From NCBI GenBank assembly GCA_903837255.1, contig CAILTZ010000294.1, positions 1 through 24,509 on the forward strand: a stretch of DNA of 24,509 bases. The letters are read 5' to 3'. Shown here one piece after another: positions 7,639-15,675 of the stretch. The first letter of the stretch is position 1, and every line of letters starts with the position of its first letter. The stretch comes from an uncultured Pirellula sp. (GTDB taxonomy: Bacteria > Planctomycetota > Planctomycetia > Pirellulales > Pirellulaceae). Below the pieces are notes generated by a model. The model did not search any database. It was given only the letters and a program-made list of their open reading frames with translations, and was not told the DNA's origin. The translations under genes and the position numbers were made by a program.

Positions 7639-7681
7639 AGCCATTGCCCTTTCCTTTAGATCTTGCGAATATTCTTATCCA

Positions 7682-8617
7682 ATGAGCTTCGATTCACGAT
7701 CCAATGACCAAGTTTTCGAGGTGCATTCGGTTCGCAAGAGCTACGGTGACAAACAAGTTCTCAAAGACATCTCCTTGGCCATCCCCCAAGGAGTTGTCGG
7801 GTTGCTGGGTCCAAACGGATCCGGCAAAAGCACCTTGATCAAGTCGATTTTGGGCCTGGTCTCGATCGATTCGGGCAAGGGCAAGGTGCTGGGATTTGAC
7901 TGGCCCTCTGAGGTCCGAATCGTGCGAGACCATGTGGGTTATCTGCCCGAGGATGACTGTTATCTGCAAGGGCTTCAGGGGATCGAGTCGATCCAACTGA
8001 TGGCAAGGCTTTCGGGTTTGCAAAAAAAGGAAGCCCTGCGACGCTCGCACGAGGTAGCCGATTACTGCGACCTAGGCCAAGAACGCTATCGCAACGTCGA
8101 AACGTATTCAACAGGAATGCGGCAGAAACTCAAGTTCGCGCAGGCGCTGGTCCACGACCCGCAGTGGATCATTCTCGACGAACCGACCACAGGTCTGGAT
8201 CCGGCCCAGCGAGAACAGTTCCTCGATCGCATCTATGCTCTGGCCAATGAACAGGGTAAATCGATCTTGCTATCGACCCATATTCTGCACGATGTGGTTC
8301 AGACCTGCGACCATGTCGTGATCATGGCAGCCGGACAGATTCGCGTATTTGATTCCCTTGTAAATCTTCAACGGCCCAGCCAAGAGGGACTGCAAATCAA
8401 CGTCGTATCAGGTGCCTCGAAACTCTCCCAAGCACTCAGCGACCAAGGGATCCAAACCACATGCAGATCCGACTCGGAACTCGTGGCTCTCGGGGTTGAA
8501 TCGACGATCCTCGATCGCATCTGGAAAACCAGCGTCCAAGAGCAGGTCGTCGTTGTGCGAATGGAACAAGCCCGTAACTCACTCGAACAAGCCTTCTTGG
8601 ACGCCGTCAGGAGCTAA
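7682..8617 (+). CDS. ABC transporter ATP-binding protein (ABC-2/NatA type), first copy
   Basis: This 311-residue nucleotide-binding subunit powers the permease encoded next to it. Walker A GPNGSGKST is at residues 43-51, the signature is the degenerate YSTGM at 142-146, Walker B and catalytic Glu are IILDEPTTGLDP (about 163-174), and the switch histidine is H200 in LLSTHILHD. The Q-loop position reads YLPED, as in CcmA/NatA-like ATPases of ABC-2 exporters. About 90 extra residues after the ATPase core form an accessory C-terminal domain usual for this branch. It opens a four-gene operon and its 3' end carries the AGGAG that serves the next gene, which starts three bases after the stop. The substrate cannot be read from the sequence. 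Confidence 0.93.
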   Translation: MSFDSRSNDQVFEVHSVRKSYGDKQVLKDISLAIPQGVVGLLGPNGSGKSTLIKSILGLVSIDSGKGKVLGFDWPSEVRIVRDHVGYLPEDDCYLQGLQGIESIQLMARLSGLQKKEALRRSHEVADYCDLGQERYRNVETYSTGMRQKLKFAQALVHDPQWIILDEPTTGLDPAQREQFLDRIYALANEQGKSILLSTHILHDVVQTCDHVVIMAAGQIRVFDSLVNLQRPSQEGLQINVVSGASKLSQALSDQGIQTTCRSDSELVALGVESTILDRIWKTSVQEQVVVVRMEQARNSLEQAFLDAVRS

Positions 8618-8620
8618 GCG

Positions 8621-9634
8621 ATGCCTTTGTTGGATGTCGGATATCGGCAGTGGGAAGGTAACAGGACTCCTCGATGGACCAGGGCTTTGGTCTTGGCCAC
8701 CACCGGGATCCATCTGGTCTGGAAGGGGACCTGGCTCAAGCGTGTGCTCATGTTCATGGCGATCCCGGCTTTGATCGCTGGAATCTTTGTGGCAACCTTC
8801 GAACAGACCATCGATCGATCGGGCCCCCGAGAAATGTTGCGCGCTCTCAACCAAAATCCGCAGTCGCGAAGCATCGCGGCTAGGGCTGGTGTCGACCTAT
8901 CAGAAGCTGCCGCAGATCCCGAAGCTTATCGCCATTTCACATGGTCCTACATTCTTTTCAGTTTGTCTCGCTACCCACAGGCTTTTGGAATGATCGTTGT
9001 GCTGGGCTTGGTCGCACCTCGATTGATCAGTTACGATCTGCGTAGTCGTGGTTATCTGCTCTACCTTTCCAGGCCGCTGACTCCCGGAGAATACGTCTTC
9101 GGCAAATCCATGGTCCTGTTCTTCTTGCTTTTCATGATGTCGGCAGTGCCGGCACTGCTGATCTATGTGGCAGGCCTTTTTTTGTCGACCGACTCGACAG
9201 CCATCGCTCAGACGTGGGATATTCCACTACGGATTCTTCTGGCTTCCTTGGTCCTGATGATTCCGACCTCGGCCGTTGCATTGGCCTTTTCTGCGATGAC
9301 CCAAGAGAGCCGCTACGCCGGCTTTGCTTGGTTTGCTATGTGGGTCGTCGGCGGGGTGACGTTTTATTCACTCTGGGGAGCGACCCAAATTGGACAGGAA
9401 ATACGCAGGCCAAGACGCAGAGGGCCGGACATCGAAGCGTTCAATGCGATCAATTCGTGGAGTTCCTACAAACTATTCTCCCCTTACGAAACACTCGGAT
9501 ACCTACAGCAGCAGATTTTTGGATTGACGGTCAAAGATGATTGGACCTGGGCACCCTGGATCCTAGCGATCATCGCGTCGATCGTAGGTTATGGATTCGC
9601 TTATTGGCGGGTTTCAAGAGTTTTAAAAGCTTAG
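8621..9634 (+). CDS. ABC-2 type transporter permease, first copy
   Basis: This 337-residue integral membrane protein has about six hydrophobic segments, near residues 43-60, 110-135, 160-188, 203-226, 233-256 and 312-330. The sequence SYDLRSRGYLLYLSRPLTPG (about 137-156) followed by EYVFGKSM is the cytoplasmic loop typical of ABC-2 permeases, which couples to the ATPase. A soluble loop of about 45 residues follows the first segment. The gene starts three bases after the first ATPase gene, using the AGGAG at the end of that gene, so the two are translated together. It probably pairs with the first ATPase. An ABC-2 exporter could move a drug, lipid, polymer or ion; nothing here identifies which. 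Confidence 0.87.
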   Translation: MPLLDVGYRQWEGNRTPRWTRALVLATTGIHLVWKGTWLKRVLMFMAIPALIAGIFVATFEQTIDRSGPREMLRALNQNPQSRSIAARAGVDLSEAAADPEAYRHFTWSYILFSLSRYPQAFGMIVVLGLVAPRLISYDLRSRGYLLYLSRPLTPGEYVFGKSMVLFFLLFMMSAVPALLIYVAGLFLSTDSTAIAQTWDIPLRILLASLVLMIPTSAVALAFSAMTQESRYAGFAWFAMWVVGGVTFYSLWGATQIGQEIRRPRRRGPDIEAFNAINSWSSYKLFSPYETLGYLQQQIFGLTVKDDWTWAPWILAIIASIVGYGFAYWRVSRVLKA

Positions 9635-9656
9635 CACTACCCCATCGAGAGGATCC

Positions 9657-10625
9657 GTGGAAAACCTTTTTGAATTTCGAAATCTCTCGCTGATGTACGG
9701 AACTGTCATCGGCGTAAACGACCTGCAGCTAACTCTCCCCAAAGGAGCCTATGCTCTGATCGGTCCCAACGGGGCAGGTAAATCAACCCTCATCGGTCTG
9801 ATCACCGGAGCCCTACGCCCGACCCTCGGAAGCCTACGTGTTCTAGGTGAGAATCCTTGCAGGACAAGCAACCTACAGCAGCGAGTTGGCGTATGCCCCG
9901 CAACCGAACTGCTCGTTCATGGGGTGACCTCCAAGCAATGGCTAGTGCTGCTGCTGCGAATGTCCGGGTGGACCAAAAGGTCTGCCGTCGAACGGGCCGA
10001 CCAAGTCCTCGAAGAGGTTGGGTTGGCCGAAGCCCGCAATCGACCGATCCACACCTATTCCTTAGGAATGCGGCAACGCTGCAAACTGGCCCAAGCCATC
10101 GCACATGGGCCAGAACTGCTGATCCTCGATGAACCGTTCAACGGTCTGGATCCCATCGGTCGTTACCAAATGAGCGAACTCCTCGTGCAATGGGCGAAAT
10201 CCGGTAAAAGCCTCCTGTTGGCCAGCCACGTTCTGCACGAAGTCGAACGGATCACCGATTCATTCATGCTCATCTTCGGCGGTAGACTTTTAGCAAGCGG
10301 TACGGCAGGGGAACTCAGACGGCTTCTTGCCGATCTGCCTCAAGACATCATCGTCCAATCCGAAACCCGCGATCGCCTCGCTTCCCTGCTTGCCGAGAAA
10401 CCATGGATCCGCGCGGTGCATCGGGACTCGGCCCCCAACCGCTTGGTCCTGACGGTCGATCGCCCCATGGAACTCTATGATGCATTGGCGCAGTGGGCTA
10501 GCACAGGCCAAGTCTCGATCCAGCGAATCTCAGGTAGCGACGGCGATATCAGCACACTCTTTCGACTGCTGATATCGCGGCATCGTGGCGAACGAGCTTA
10601 TCAAAAAACAGGATCACCCTCATGA
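9657..10625 (+). CDS. ABC transporter ATP-binding protein (ABC-2/NatA type), second copy
   Basis: This is a second 322-residue nucleotide-binding subunit, clearly paralogous to the first but diverged. Walker A GPNGAGKST is at 36-44, the signature YSLGM at 134-138, Walker B LLILDEPFNGLDP at about 154-166, and the switch histidine is H191 in LLASHVLHEVE. The Q-loop position reads VGVCPATE, lacking a plain Gln. It has the same kind of C-terminal extension as its paralog. The start is GTG 9657, with GAGAGGA just upstream. The stop overlaps the start of the second permease by four bases (ATGA), so this pair is tightly coupled. Its partner is most likely the second permease, although mixed complexes with the first pair are possible. 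Confidence 0.93.
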   Translation: MENLFEFRNLSLMYGTVIGVNDLQLTLPKGAYALIGPNGAGKSTLIGLITGALRPTLGSLRVLGENPCRTSNLQQRVGVCPATELLVHGVTSKQWLVLLLRMSGWTKRSAVERADQVLEEVGLAEARNRPIHTYSLGMRQRCKLAQAIAHGPELLILDEPFNGLDPIGRYQMSELLVQWAKSGKSLLLASHVLHEVERITDSFMLIFGGRLLASGTAGELRRLLADLPQDIIVQSETRDRLASLLAEKPWIRAVHRDSAPNRLVLTVDRPMELYDALAQWASTGQVSIQRISGSDGDISTLFRLLISRHRGERAYQKTGSPS

Positions 10626-11503
10626 GCTCACCGTCTAAAGATTACGCCAAGCCCGATGAATACGCTTGGAAGGATAAAGCAGGCCAGGGGATACTCGCAA
10701 GCCTCTTTCGGGCGACCCCAGGGGTTGTCAGCTACGAGCTCGCTCGTTCGCGAACACCCGCTCGCATCGCCATGTTTGTGCTGATGGCAGGCATCCCGAC
10801 CGCCCTACTGATCGCCGTCGCAAACTTGACTCCAGCGCGTTTCAGAACCGACCAACAAACCAATCTCGCCTTCTGCGTACTGCTGTATGCATTGGTACCT
10901 CAAGTCATGACCATGCTCGGCATGCTCGTGCTTGCATCGCCAATCGTGCACACGGAGCTCGAAGGCCAAACGTGGATCTACAGCCTGATTCGACACCGCG
11001 GACGCCGCTCATTGCTCTTAGGGAAATACATCGTCGCGGTCCTGTGGACCACAACCGCCGGAATCTTGGTCACTAGCCTTTCGATCCCCTTCCTGCCCCT
11101 CCAAAACCCAGGAAAAGCTTGGATAACGATCTCTTTGCTGTGCGTTCTGTCCTCCTTGGCCTACGGGGCTCTTTTCATACTGATCGGTGTGGTGTTTCAA
11201 AAACGAGTCATGGTTATCTCCTTCGTTTACGCGCTGCTGTCCGAGGGGCTCTTGGCATGGATACCGGCAGTCGTCAATCAATTCACCATCGCATATCGCC
11301 TACGATCGATCCTGTTCCGCTGGCTGGATCTGTCGGTTGAAAAATTCTTTCGTTCCGATGGAATGGTCTCCAATGGCATGGTGGCCGAGGACCCAACCGG
11401 CTTGGTCCAAATCGGCTGGGTCTTGGCAATCACCGCCCTGCTACTTGCTCTGGCCCTGTGGCTCGTCGAACGGCTCCAGTACAGCTTCCAATCCGAGCTC
11501 TAA
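10622..11503 (+). CDS. ABC-2 type transporter permease, second copy
   Basis: This 293-residue membrane protein has about six hydrophobic segments, near residues 48-68, 82-108, 131-158, 167-192, 196-217 and 262-282, after a soluble N-terminal tail of about 40 residues. The cytoplasmic motif TELEGQTWIYSLIRHRGRRS (111-130), followed by LLLGKY, is a coupling loop typical of ABC-2 permeases. It is the last gene of the four-gene operon and is translationally coupled to the second ATPase by an ATGA overlap. It differs from the first permease in size and lacks that protein's large first loop, so the two are not simple recent duplicates. The substrate is unknown. Confidence 0.87.
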   Translation: MSSPSKDYAKPDEYAWKDKAGQGILASLFRATPGVVSYELARSRTPARIAMFVLMAGIPTALLIAVANLTPARFRTDQQTNLAFCVLLYALVPQVMTMLGMLVLASPIVHTELEGQTWIYSLIRHRGRRSLLLGKYIVAVLWTTTAGILVTSLSIPFLPLQNPGKAWITISLLCVLSSLAYGALFILIGVVFQKRVMVISFVYALLSEGLLAWIPAVVNQFTIAYRLRSILFRWLDLSVEKFFRSDGMVSNGMVAEDPTGLVQIGWVLAITALLLALALWLVERLQYSFQSEL

Positions 11504-11605
11504 AGCCCTCGCTGGACACTTTCGTAAACACTGCGCATTTTGGCAGACAAGCCATCCGAGCCATCGAATCGCATGAACCTAAACCTTTTACCGAAAAACA
11601 CTTGC

Positions 11606-11630
11606 GCTAAAACCACGCCAGTTTTTTAGC
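11606..11630 (+). terminator. Imperfect hairpin between the ABC operon and groEL1
   Basis: GCTAAAAC (11606-11613) can pair with GTTTTTTAGC (11621-11630), with two bulged T residues. It lies about 100 bases after the last ABC gene and directly upstream of the sigma-54-type promoter. It could end readthrough from the ABC operon or be a site for a regulator; it is not a strong terminator by itself. Confidence 0.3.
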
Positions 11631-11633
11631 CGG

Positions 11634-11650
11634 TTGGCACGCGGATTGCT
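11634..11650 (+). promoter_or_regulatory. Sigma-54 (-24/-12) promoter of groEL1
   Basis: The 17 bases TTGGCACGCGGATTGCT match the sigma-54 consensus TGGCACG-N4-TTGC(A/T) at essentially every defined position. The -24 GG is at 11636-11637 and the -12 GC at 11648-11649, with exactly ten bases between them. Transcription would start near 11660, about 55 bases before the GTG start of groEL1. This also argues against translation from ATG 11653, which would lie upstream of the transcript. No CIRCE element was found in this gap. An enhancer-binding activator would be needed and is not encoded nearby. Confidence 0.75.
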
Positions 11651-11703
11651 CGATGGTGGCTTCACTCAGTCCGACTGCCAAAACGGGCCGAATTTCATCA
11701 TTC

Positions 11704-11709
11704 AAGGAG
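11704..11709 (+). promoter_or_regulatory. Ribosome-binding site that sets the groEL1 start
   Basis: AAGGAG lies six bases before GTG 11716. It is the best Shine-Dalgarno sequence in the window and fixes the start of groEL1 at GTG rather than the upstream in-frame ATG 11653. Confidence 0.8.
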
Positions 11710-11715
11710 TTCAAC

Positions 11716-13422
11716 GTGGCAAAACAAATGGTATTTGATGACGAAGCACGCCAGCCCCTGTTGGCGGGTGTTTCGAAGTTAGCAAGAGCGGTTCGCTCGA
11801 CGCTGGGACCCCGTGGCCGCAATGCGGTCTTGGACAAAGGTTGGGGTTCCCCAAGAATTACAAAGGACGGCGTGACCGTCGCAGAAGAGATCGAGTTGGA
11901 TGACCCGTACGAAAACCTGGGTGCTCAACTGGTTAAAGAGGCCGCCAGCAAGACCAACGATGTCGCAGGCGACGGAACGACCACCGCAACGGTCCTGGCC
12001 GAAGCCATCTTCCGCGAAGGACTCAAAATGATCGCCGCCGGGGCCGACCCGATGTCGCTCTCTCGGGGTATCGCCAAAGCGGTCGAAGTGGTACACGAAG
12101 AAATCAGCAAGATGGCCACCCCCATCGATGGCAAGAGCAAGAAAGAGATCAAGCAAGTTGCGACCATCGCTGGCAACAATGACCCAGCGATCGGTGATGT
12201 TCTTTCCGAAGCCTTCATCAAGGTTGGCAAAGATGGCGTGATCGCCGTAGAAGAAGGGCGCGGAAACGAGACGACCGTCGAAATCGTCGAAGGGATGAAT
12301 TTTGATCGAGGGTTCCTCTCGCCACAGTTCGTCACCAACCAAGACGAAGTGACCGTCGAACTCGAGGACTGCTATATCCTGATCCACGAAGACAAGATCA
12401 GCAACAACAAGAAACTCATCCCGATCCTCGAAGCCATCAGCAAGTCCAAGAAGCCTCTGCTGGTGATTGCCGAAGACATCGAAGGTGACGCGCTTGCGAC
12501 GTTGGTCGTCAACAAGATGCGAGGCATCTTGAGCGTGGCAGCAGTGAAGGCTCCCGGTTACGGCGATCGCCGCAAAGCCATCCTCGGCGATATCGCTACC
12601 CTGACCAACGCCAACGCAATTTTCAAGGACCTGGGTATCGACCTCGAAGCGGTCAAACTCAGCGACCTGGGTCGAGCCAAGCGTATCCGTATCACCAGCG
12701 AAGAAACCGTGATTATCGGTGGTGCTGGCAAAAAGGATAAAATCGAGGGCCGAGTTGTTCAGATCCGTCGCGAAATCGATAACACCGACAGCGATTACGA
12801 TCGTGAAAAACTCCAAGAACGGCTCGCTAAGCTTGCTGGCGGGGTTGCTCAAATCAACGTCGGTGCCGCAACCGAAACCGAAATGAAGGAGCGCAAGGCA
12901 TTGATCGACGATGCCAAGGCTGCGACCCAAGCCGCTCTGGCCGAAGGGATCGTCCCAGGAGGCGGTGTGGCTCTGCTGCGCTGCGAAGCGGCTCTGGATA
13001 AACTCAAACTCGAAGGGGATGCAGCACTGGGCGTTCGAATCATTCGAAACGTCTTGGACTACCCTCTGCGTGCGATCGCCAACAACGCTGGCCTCGATGG
13101 TGCCGTTGTCGTCAACCGAGTTCGTCACCTGAAGGACAAGAACGAAGGCTACGATGCCAACGCCGACAAGTACGTCGACATGATCAAGGCCGGGATCATC
13201 GATCCGGCTAAGGTCGTCAAGACAGCCCTGAGCAATGCAGCTAGCGTCGCATCGCTGTTGCTGACCACTGAATCCCTCGTCACCGAAATCCCCAAGGAAG
13301 AAGAGCCTGCTGGGGGCGGACATCACCATGACCATGACGGCATGGGTGGTATGGGCGGCATGGGTGGTATGGGCGGCATGGGTGGCATGGGCGGAATGGG
13401 TGGTATGGGCGGCATGATGTAA
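11716..13422 (+). CDS. groEL: Chaperonin GroEL, copy with Gly-Gly-Met tail
   Basis: This 568-residue 60-kDa chaperonin folds proteins in an ATP-driven double ring. The start [12 protein letters not shown] is at GTG 11716. The ATP-site motif GDGTTT at 85-90 contains the catalytic Asp region, [11 protein letters not shown] is in the apical/intermediate part, and [13 protein letters not shown] and the late Asp segment ([10 protein letters not shown]) are present. The C-terminus is a His/Asp stretch (GGGHHHDHD) followed by GM and eight Gly-Gly-Met units, like the disordered tail of E. coli GroEL but longer. The His cluster may bind metal, which is inference. The gene has its own sigma-54-type promoter and lies upstream of groES. 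It differs from GroEL2 at many positions (for example [17 protein letters not shown] in place of [17 protein letters not shown]), so the two are old paralogs. Confidence 0.97.
   Translation: MAKQMVFDDEARQPLLAGVSKLARAVRSTLGPRGRNAVLDKGWGSPRITKDGVTVAEEIELDDPYENLGAQLVKEAASKTNDVAGDGTTTATVLAEAIFREGLKMIAAGADPMSLSRGIAKAVEVVHEEISKMATPIDGKSKKEIKQVATIAGNNDPAIGDVLSEAFIKVGKDGVIAVEEGRGNETTVEIVEGMNFDRGFLSPQFVTNQDEVTVELEDCYILIHEDKISNNKKLIPILEAISKSKKPLLVIAEDIEGDALATLVVNKMRGILSVAAVKAPGYGDRRKAILGDIATLTNANAIFKDLGIDLEAVKLSDLGRAKRIRITSEETVIIGGAGKKDKIEGRVVQIRREIDNTDSDYDREKLQERLAKLAGGVAQINVGAATETEMKERKALIDDAKAATQAALAEGIVPGGGVALLRCEAALDKLKLEGDAALGVRIIRNVLDYPLRAIANNAGLDGAVVVNRVRHLKDKNEGYDANADKYVDMIKAGIIDPAKVVKTALSNAASVASLLLTTESLVTEIPKEEEPAGGGHHHDHDGMGGMGGMGGMGGMGGMGGMGGMGGMM
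13339..13416 (+). repeat. Nine-base Gly-Gly-Met coding repeat in groEL1
   Basis: An imperfect array of nine-base units alternating GGTATGGGC and GGCATGGGT encodes GM and then eight Gly-Gly-Met triplets at the GroEL1 C-terminus. Synonymous differences between units suggest selection on the protein rather than recent slippage, though the copy number could vary among strains. Confidence 0.9.
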
Positions 13423-13431
13423 TGCCCCCGA

Positions 13432-13450
13432 GCCGAGCACTGCGCTCGGC
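13432..13450 (+). terminator. Hairpin after groEL1
   Basis: GCCGAGC (13432-13438) and GCTCGGC (13444-13450) form a perfect 7-base stem around a 5-base loop, ten bases past the groEL1 stop. There is no T run after it, so it may be an RNA-processing or stability element, or a partial terminator between groEL1 and groES. Confidence 0.5.
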
Positions 13451-13575
13451 CACTCGTTGTCCTGCACATGACATCGATCAAGTGCGATCCGGACCGATTG
13501 TGTCAGGATCGCTGAATTTCACAGACAAATCAATTTCACACAACTCACATTCAAAACAAACAAAAGGTGAATTCA

Positions 13576-13872
13576 ATGGCCAAAGTCAATATTCGTCCTC
13601 TCGATGATCGCGTCGTGATCCAACCGATGGAAGCCGAGCTTACCACCGCTGGTGGGATCGTTTTGCCAGACAGTGCCAAGGAAAAGCCACAGCGAGGCAA
13701 GGTCGTCGCTGTTGGACCTGGAAAGCTGCTCGACAGTGGCGTGCGAGCCACTCTAAGCATCGCTGTCGGTGACGAAGTTATCTTCGGCAAATACGGCGGA
13801 AGCGAAATCGAAGTCGATGGCGTCGATTACAAAATCCTACGCGAAAGCGACGTACTAGCGAAACTCGCCTAG
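13576..13872 (+). CDS. groES: Co-chaperonin GroES
   Basis: This 98-residue co-chaperonin caps the GroEL ring. It has the family opening ([12 protein letters not shown]), the mobile loop containing the GroEL-contacting hydrophobic tripeptide ([19 protein letters not shown], about 23-41), and the conserved [11 protein letters not shown] and YKILRESD near the end. The start ATG 13576 has AGGTGA upstream; the in-frame GTG 13567 would overlap that site and is rejected. It lies between two groEL genes, 153 bases after the first and 48 before the second, so groES and groEL2 form the usual bicistronic unit. Whether it serves both chaperonins cannot be read here. Confidence 0.97.
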   Translation: MAKVNIRPLDDRVVIQPMEAELTTAGGIVLPDSAKEKPQRGKVVAVGPGKLLDSGVRATLSIAVGDEVIFGKYGGSEIEVDGVDYKILRESDVLAKLA

Positions 13873-13920
13873 TCGTCCATTGGCCTCGGAAATCAACTTC
13901 ATAATAAGGAACTGCGAAGC

Positions 13921-15540
13921 GTGGCTAAGCAATTAATGTTTGACGATCAGGCTCGTGCGCGAATGCTCGCGGGCGTTGAAAAATTGGCGAATGCCGTCGC
14001 CATCACCATGGGTCCCACCGGACGCAACGTGATCATCGACAAGAGCTTTGGTGGACCGACGGTCACCAAAGACGGCGTGACGGTTGCCAAAGAGATCGAA
14101 TTGGAAGACCGATTCGAGAACATGGGTGCCAAGTTGGTGGTCGAAGTCGCCCAAAAGACCAGCGATCTTGCCGGTGATGGTACCACCACCGCAACGGTTT
14201 TGGCCCGGGCGATCTTCAAAGAAGGTCTCCGCAACATCGCCGCAGGAAGCAATCCCTCGGCGATCCGTCGCGGGATCGACAAAGCTGTCGAAGCTGCCGT
14301 CGCCAAGTTGCATCAAATGGCTAAGCCCGTAAGCAGCCGTGACGAAGTTGCCAACGTCGGAGCGATCTCCGCAAACAACGACATGTCGATCGGCTCGCTG
14401 CTAGCCCAATCCCTCGAACGCGTCGGCAAAGACGGCGTGATCACCGTGGAAGAAGGCAAGACGGCTGAAACCACCGTCGAGTACGTCGATGGGATGCAAT
14501 TCGACAAGGGTTATGTCTCCCCTTACTTTATCAATACCCCGTCGGATATGAGCTGCACACTTGAAAATGCTCTAGTGTTCATGTACGACAAGAAGATCAG
14601 CAACATCCGGGACCTGGTCCCGTTGCTCGAGAAGGTTAGCACCTCCGGTCAACCTCTGTTGATCATCGCCGAAGACGTCGATGCAGAAGCATTGACCCTC
14701 CTGGTGGTCAACAAACTTCGTGGCACGATCAATGTCTGCGCCGTTAAGGCACCAGGCTTCGGGGATCGCCGCAAAGCGATGCTCGGAGATATCGCGGTCC
14801 TGACCGGCGGCACCTTCATCAGCGAAGATCTCGGTATCCAACTCGAAAAGGTCTCCCTGGAACATCTCGGACGAGCCAAGAAGGTTGTTGTCGACAAAAA
14901 CAACACCACCATCGTCGAAGGTGGTGGAGATCGCAAGTCGATCGATCAACGCGTCGCTCAAATCCGAGCCCAGGTCGATCAAACGGACAGCGAATACGAC
15001 AAGGAAAAGTTCCAAGAGCGACTCGCTAAGCTCGCCGGTGGCGTTGCCGTCATCAGCGTTGGTGCAGAGACCGAAGCCGACATGAAGCAAAAGAAGGCTC
15101 GTGTCGAAGACGCCCTGCATGCGACCCGCGCAGCGGTCGAAGAAGGAATCCTGCCCGGTGGAGGCGTCGCTCTGCTACGTTGCACCGATACGGTTTCCAA
15201 GGTAGCAAGCAGTCTTCCTGGCGACGAAAAGACCGGTGCCGAAATCATCCTTCGCGCCCTGGAAGCTCCTCTTCGTCAAATCGCAGACAATGCCGGTATC
15301 GACGGTAGTGTCGTGGCTGACGAAGTTCGCCAAAAGCCTCTAACGATGGGCTACAACGCGAACAAGGGAACCTATGTCGATATGCTCGCGGCCGGGATCA
15401 TCGATCCGGTCAAGGTCGTGCGAACCGCCTTGGCAAACGCTGCTAGCATCGCCGGCTTGCTCTTGACAACCGAGGCCTTGGTCACCAACCTGGACAAGGA
15501 TGACAAGAAGAAGCGAAAAGTCGAAGGATCTGTTCGATAA
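13921..15540 (+). CDS. groEL: Chaperonin GroEL, copy lacking the Gly-Gly-Met tail
   Basis: This 539-residue chaperonin starts at GTG 13921, 48 bases after groES, with AAGGA about ten bases upstream. All core elements are present: [28 protein letters not shown] at 85-90, [11 protein letters not shown], and the nucleotide-site Asp region in [15 protein letters not shown] followed by GGGVALLR, the latter nearly identical to E. coli. The C-terminus ends in a short charged tail ([17 protein letters not shown]) with no Gly-Gly-Met repeat, unusual for the copy encoded next to groES. The tail-less form may have a different cavity environment or substrate set. It is followed by strong stem-loops, suggesting that transcription ends here. 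Confidence 0.97.
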   Translation: MAKQLMFDDQARARMLAGVEKLANAVAITMGPTGRNVIIDKSFGGPTVTKDGVTVAKEIELEDRFENMGAKLVVEVAQKTSDLAGDGTTTATVLARAIFKEGLRNIAAGSNPSAIRRGIDKAVEAAVAKLHQMAKPVSSRDEVANVGAISANNDMSIGSLLAQSLERVGKDGVITVEEGKTAETTVEYVDGMQFDKGYVSPYFINTPSDMSCTLENALVFMYDKKISNIRDLVPLLEKVSTSGQPLLIIAEDVDAEALTLLVVNKLRGTINVCAVKAPGFGDRRKAMLGDIAVLTGGTFISEDLGIQLEKVSLEHLGRAKKVVVDKNNTTIVEGGGDRKSIDQRVAQIRAQVDQTDSEYDKEKFQERLAKLAGGVAVISVGAETEADMKQKKARVEDALHATRAAVEEGILPGGGVALLRCTDTVSKVASSLPGDEKTGAEIILRALEAPLRQIADNAGIDGSVVADEVRQKPLTMGYNANKGTYVDMLAAGIIDPVKVVRTALANAASIAGLLLTTEALVTNLDKDDKKKRKVEGSVR

Positions 15541-15583
15541 CTGGCTCGCAAGCCTTTAGATTCTCGACACATTTCACGTGCGG

Positions 15584-15644
15584 GCCGTCGCGATGCGGCG
15601 ACCCGCTTTGAGCGGGTCATTCGAACATCGAATGGCCTTTTTTT
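15584..15644 (+). terminator. Stem-loop cluster and T run after groEL2
   Basis: Three hairpins follow one another. The first is a GTCGC-rich stem near 15584-15601. The second is GACCCGC (15600-15606) with GCGGGTC (15612-15618) around TTTGA. The third is CATTCGA (15618-15624) with TCGAATG (15628-15634) around ACA, then GGCC-type bases and seven T residues at 15638-15644. The last hairpin with its T run is a plausible intrinsic terminator separating groES-groEL2 from dnaJ. Confidence 0.65.
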
Positions 15645-15675
15645 CTAAACACGCAAGGATAGTTCAACCAAAACC

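Noticed and set aside
11504..11715. CIRCE/HrcA operator upstream of groEL1
   Set aside because: I looked for TTAGCACTC-N9-GAGTGCTAA and close variants here and before groES and saw none.
11779..13467. A 562-codon open frame on the minus strand opposite groEL1
   Set aside because: It is exactly antisense to a certain GroEL. Its composition (Asp/Val/Gly/Phe-rich without domains) is what the reverse of biased GroEL codons gives, and it has no ribosome-binding site or recognisable motif.
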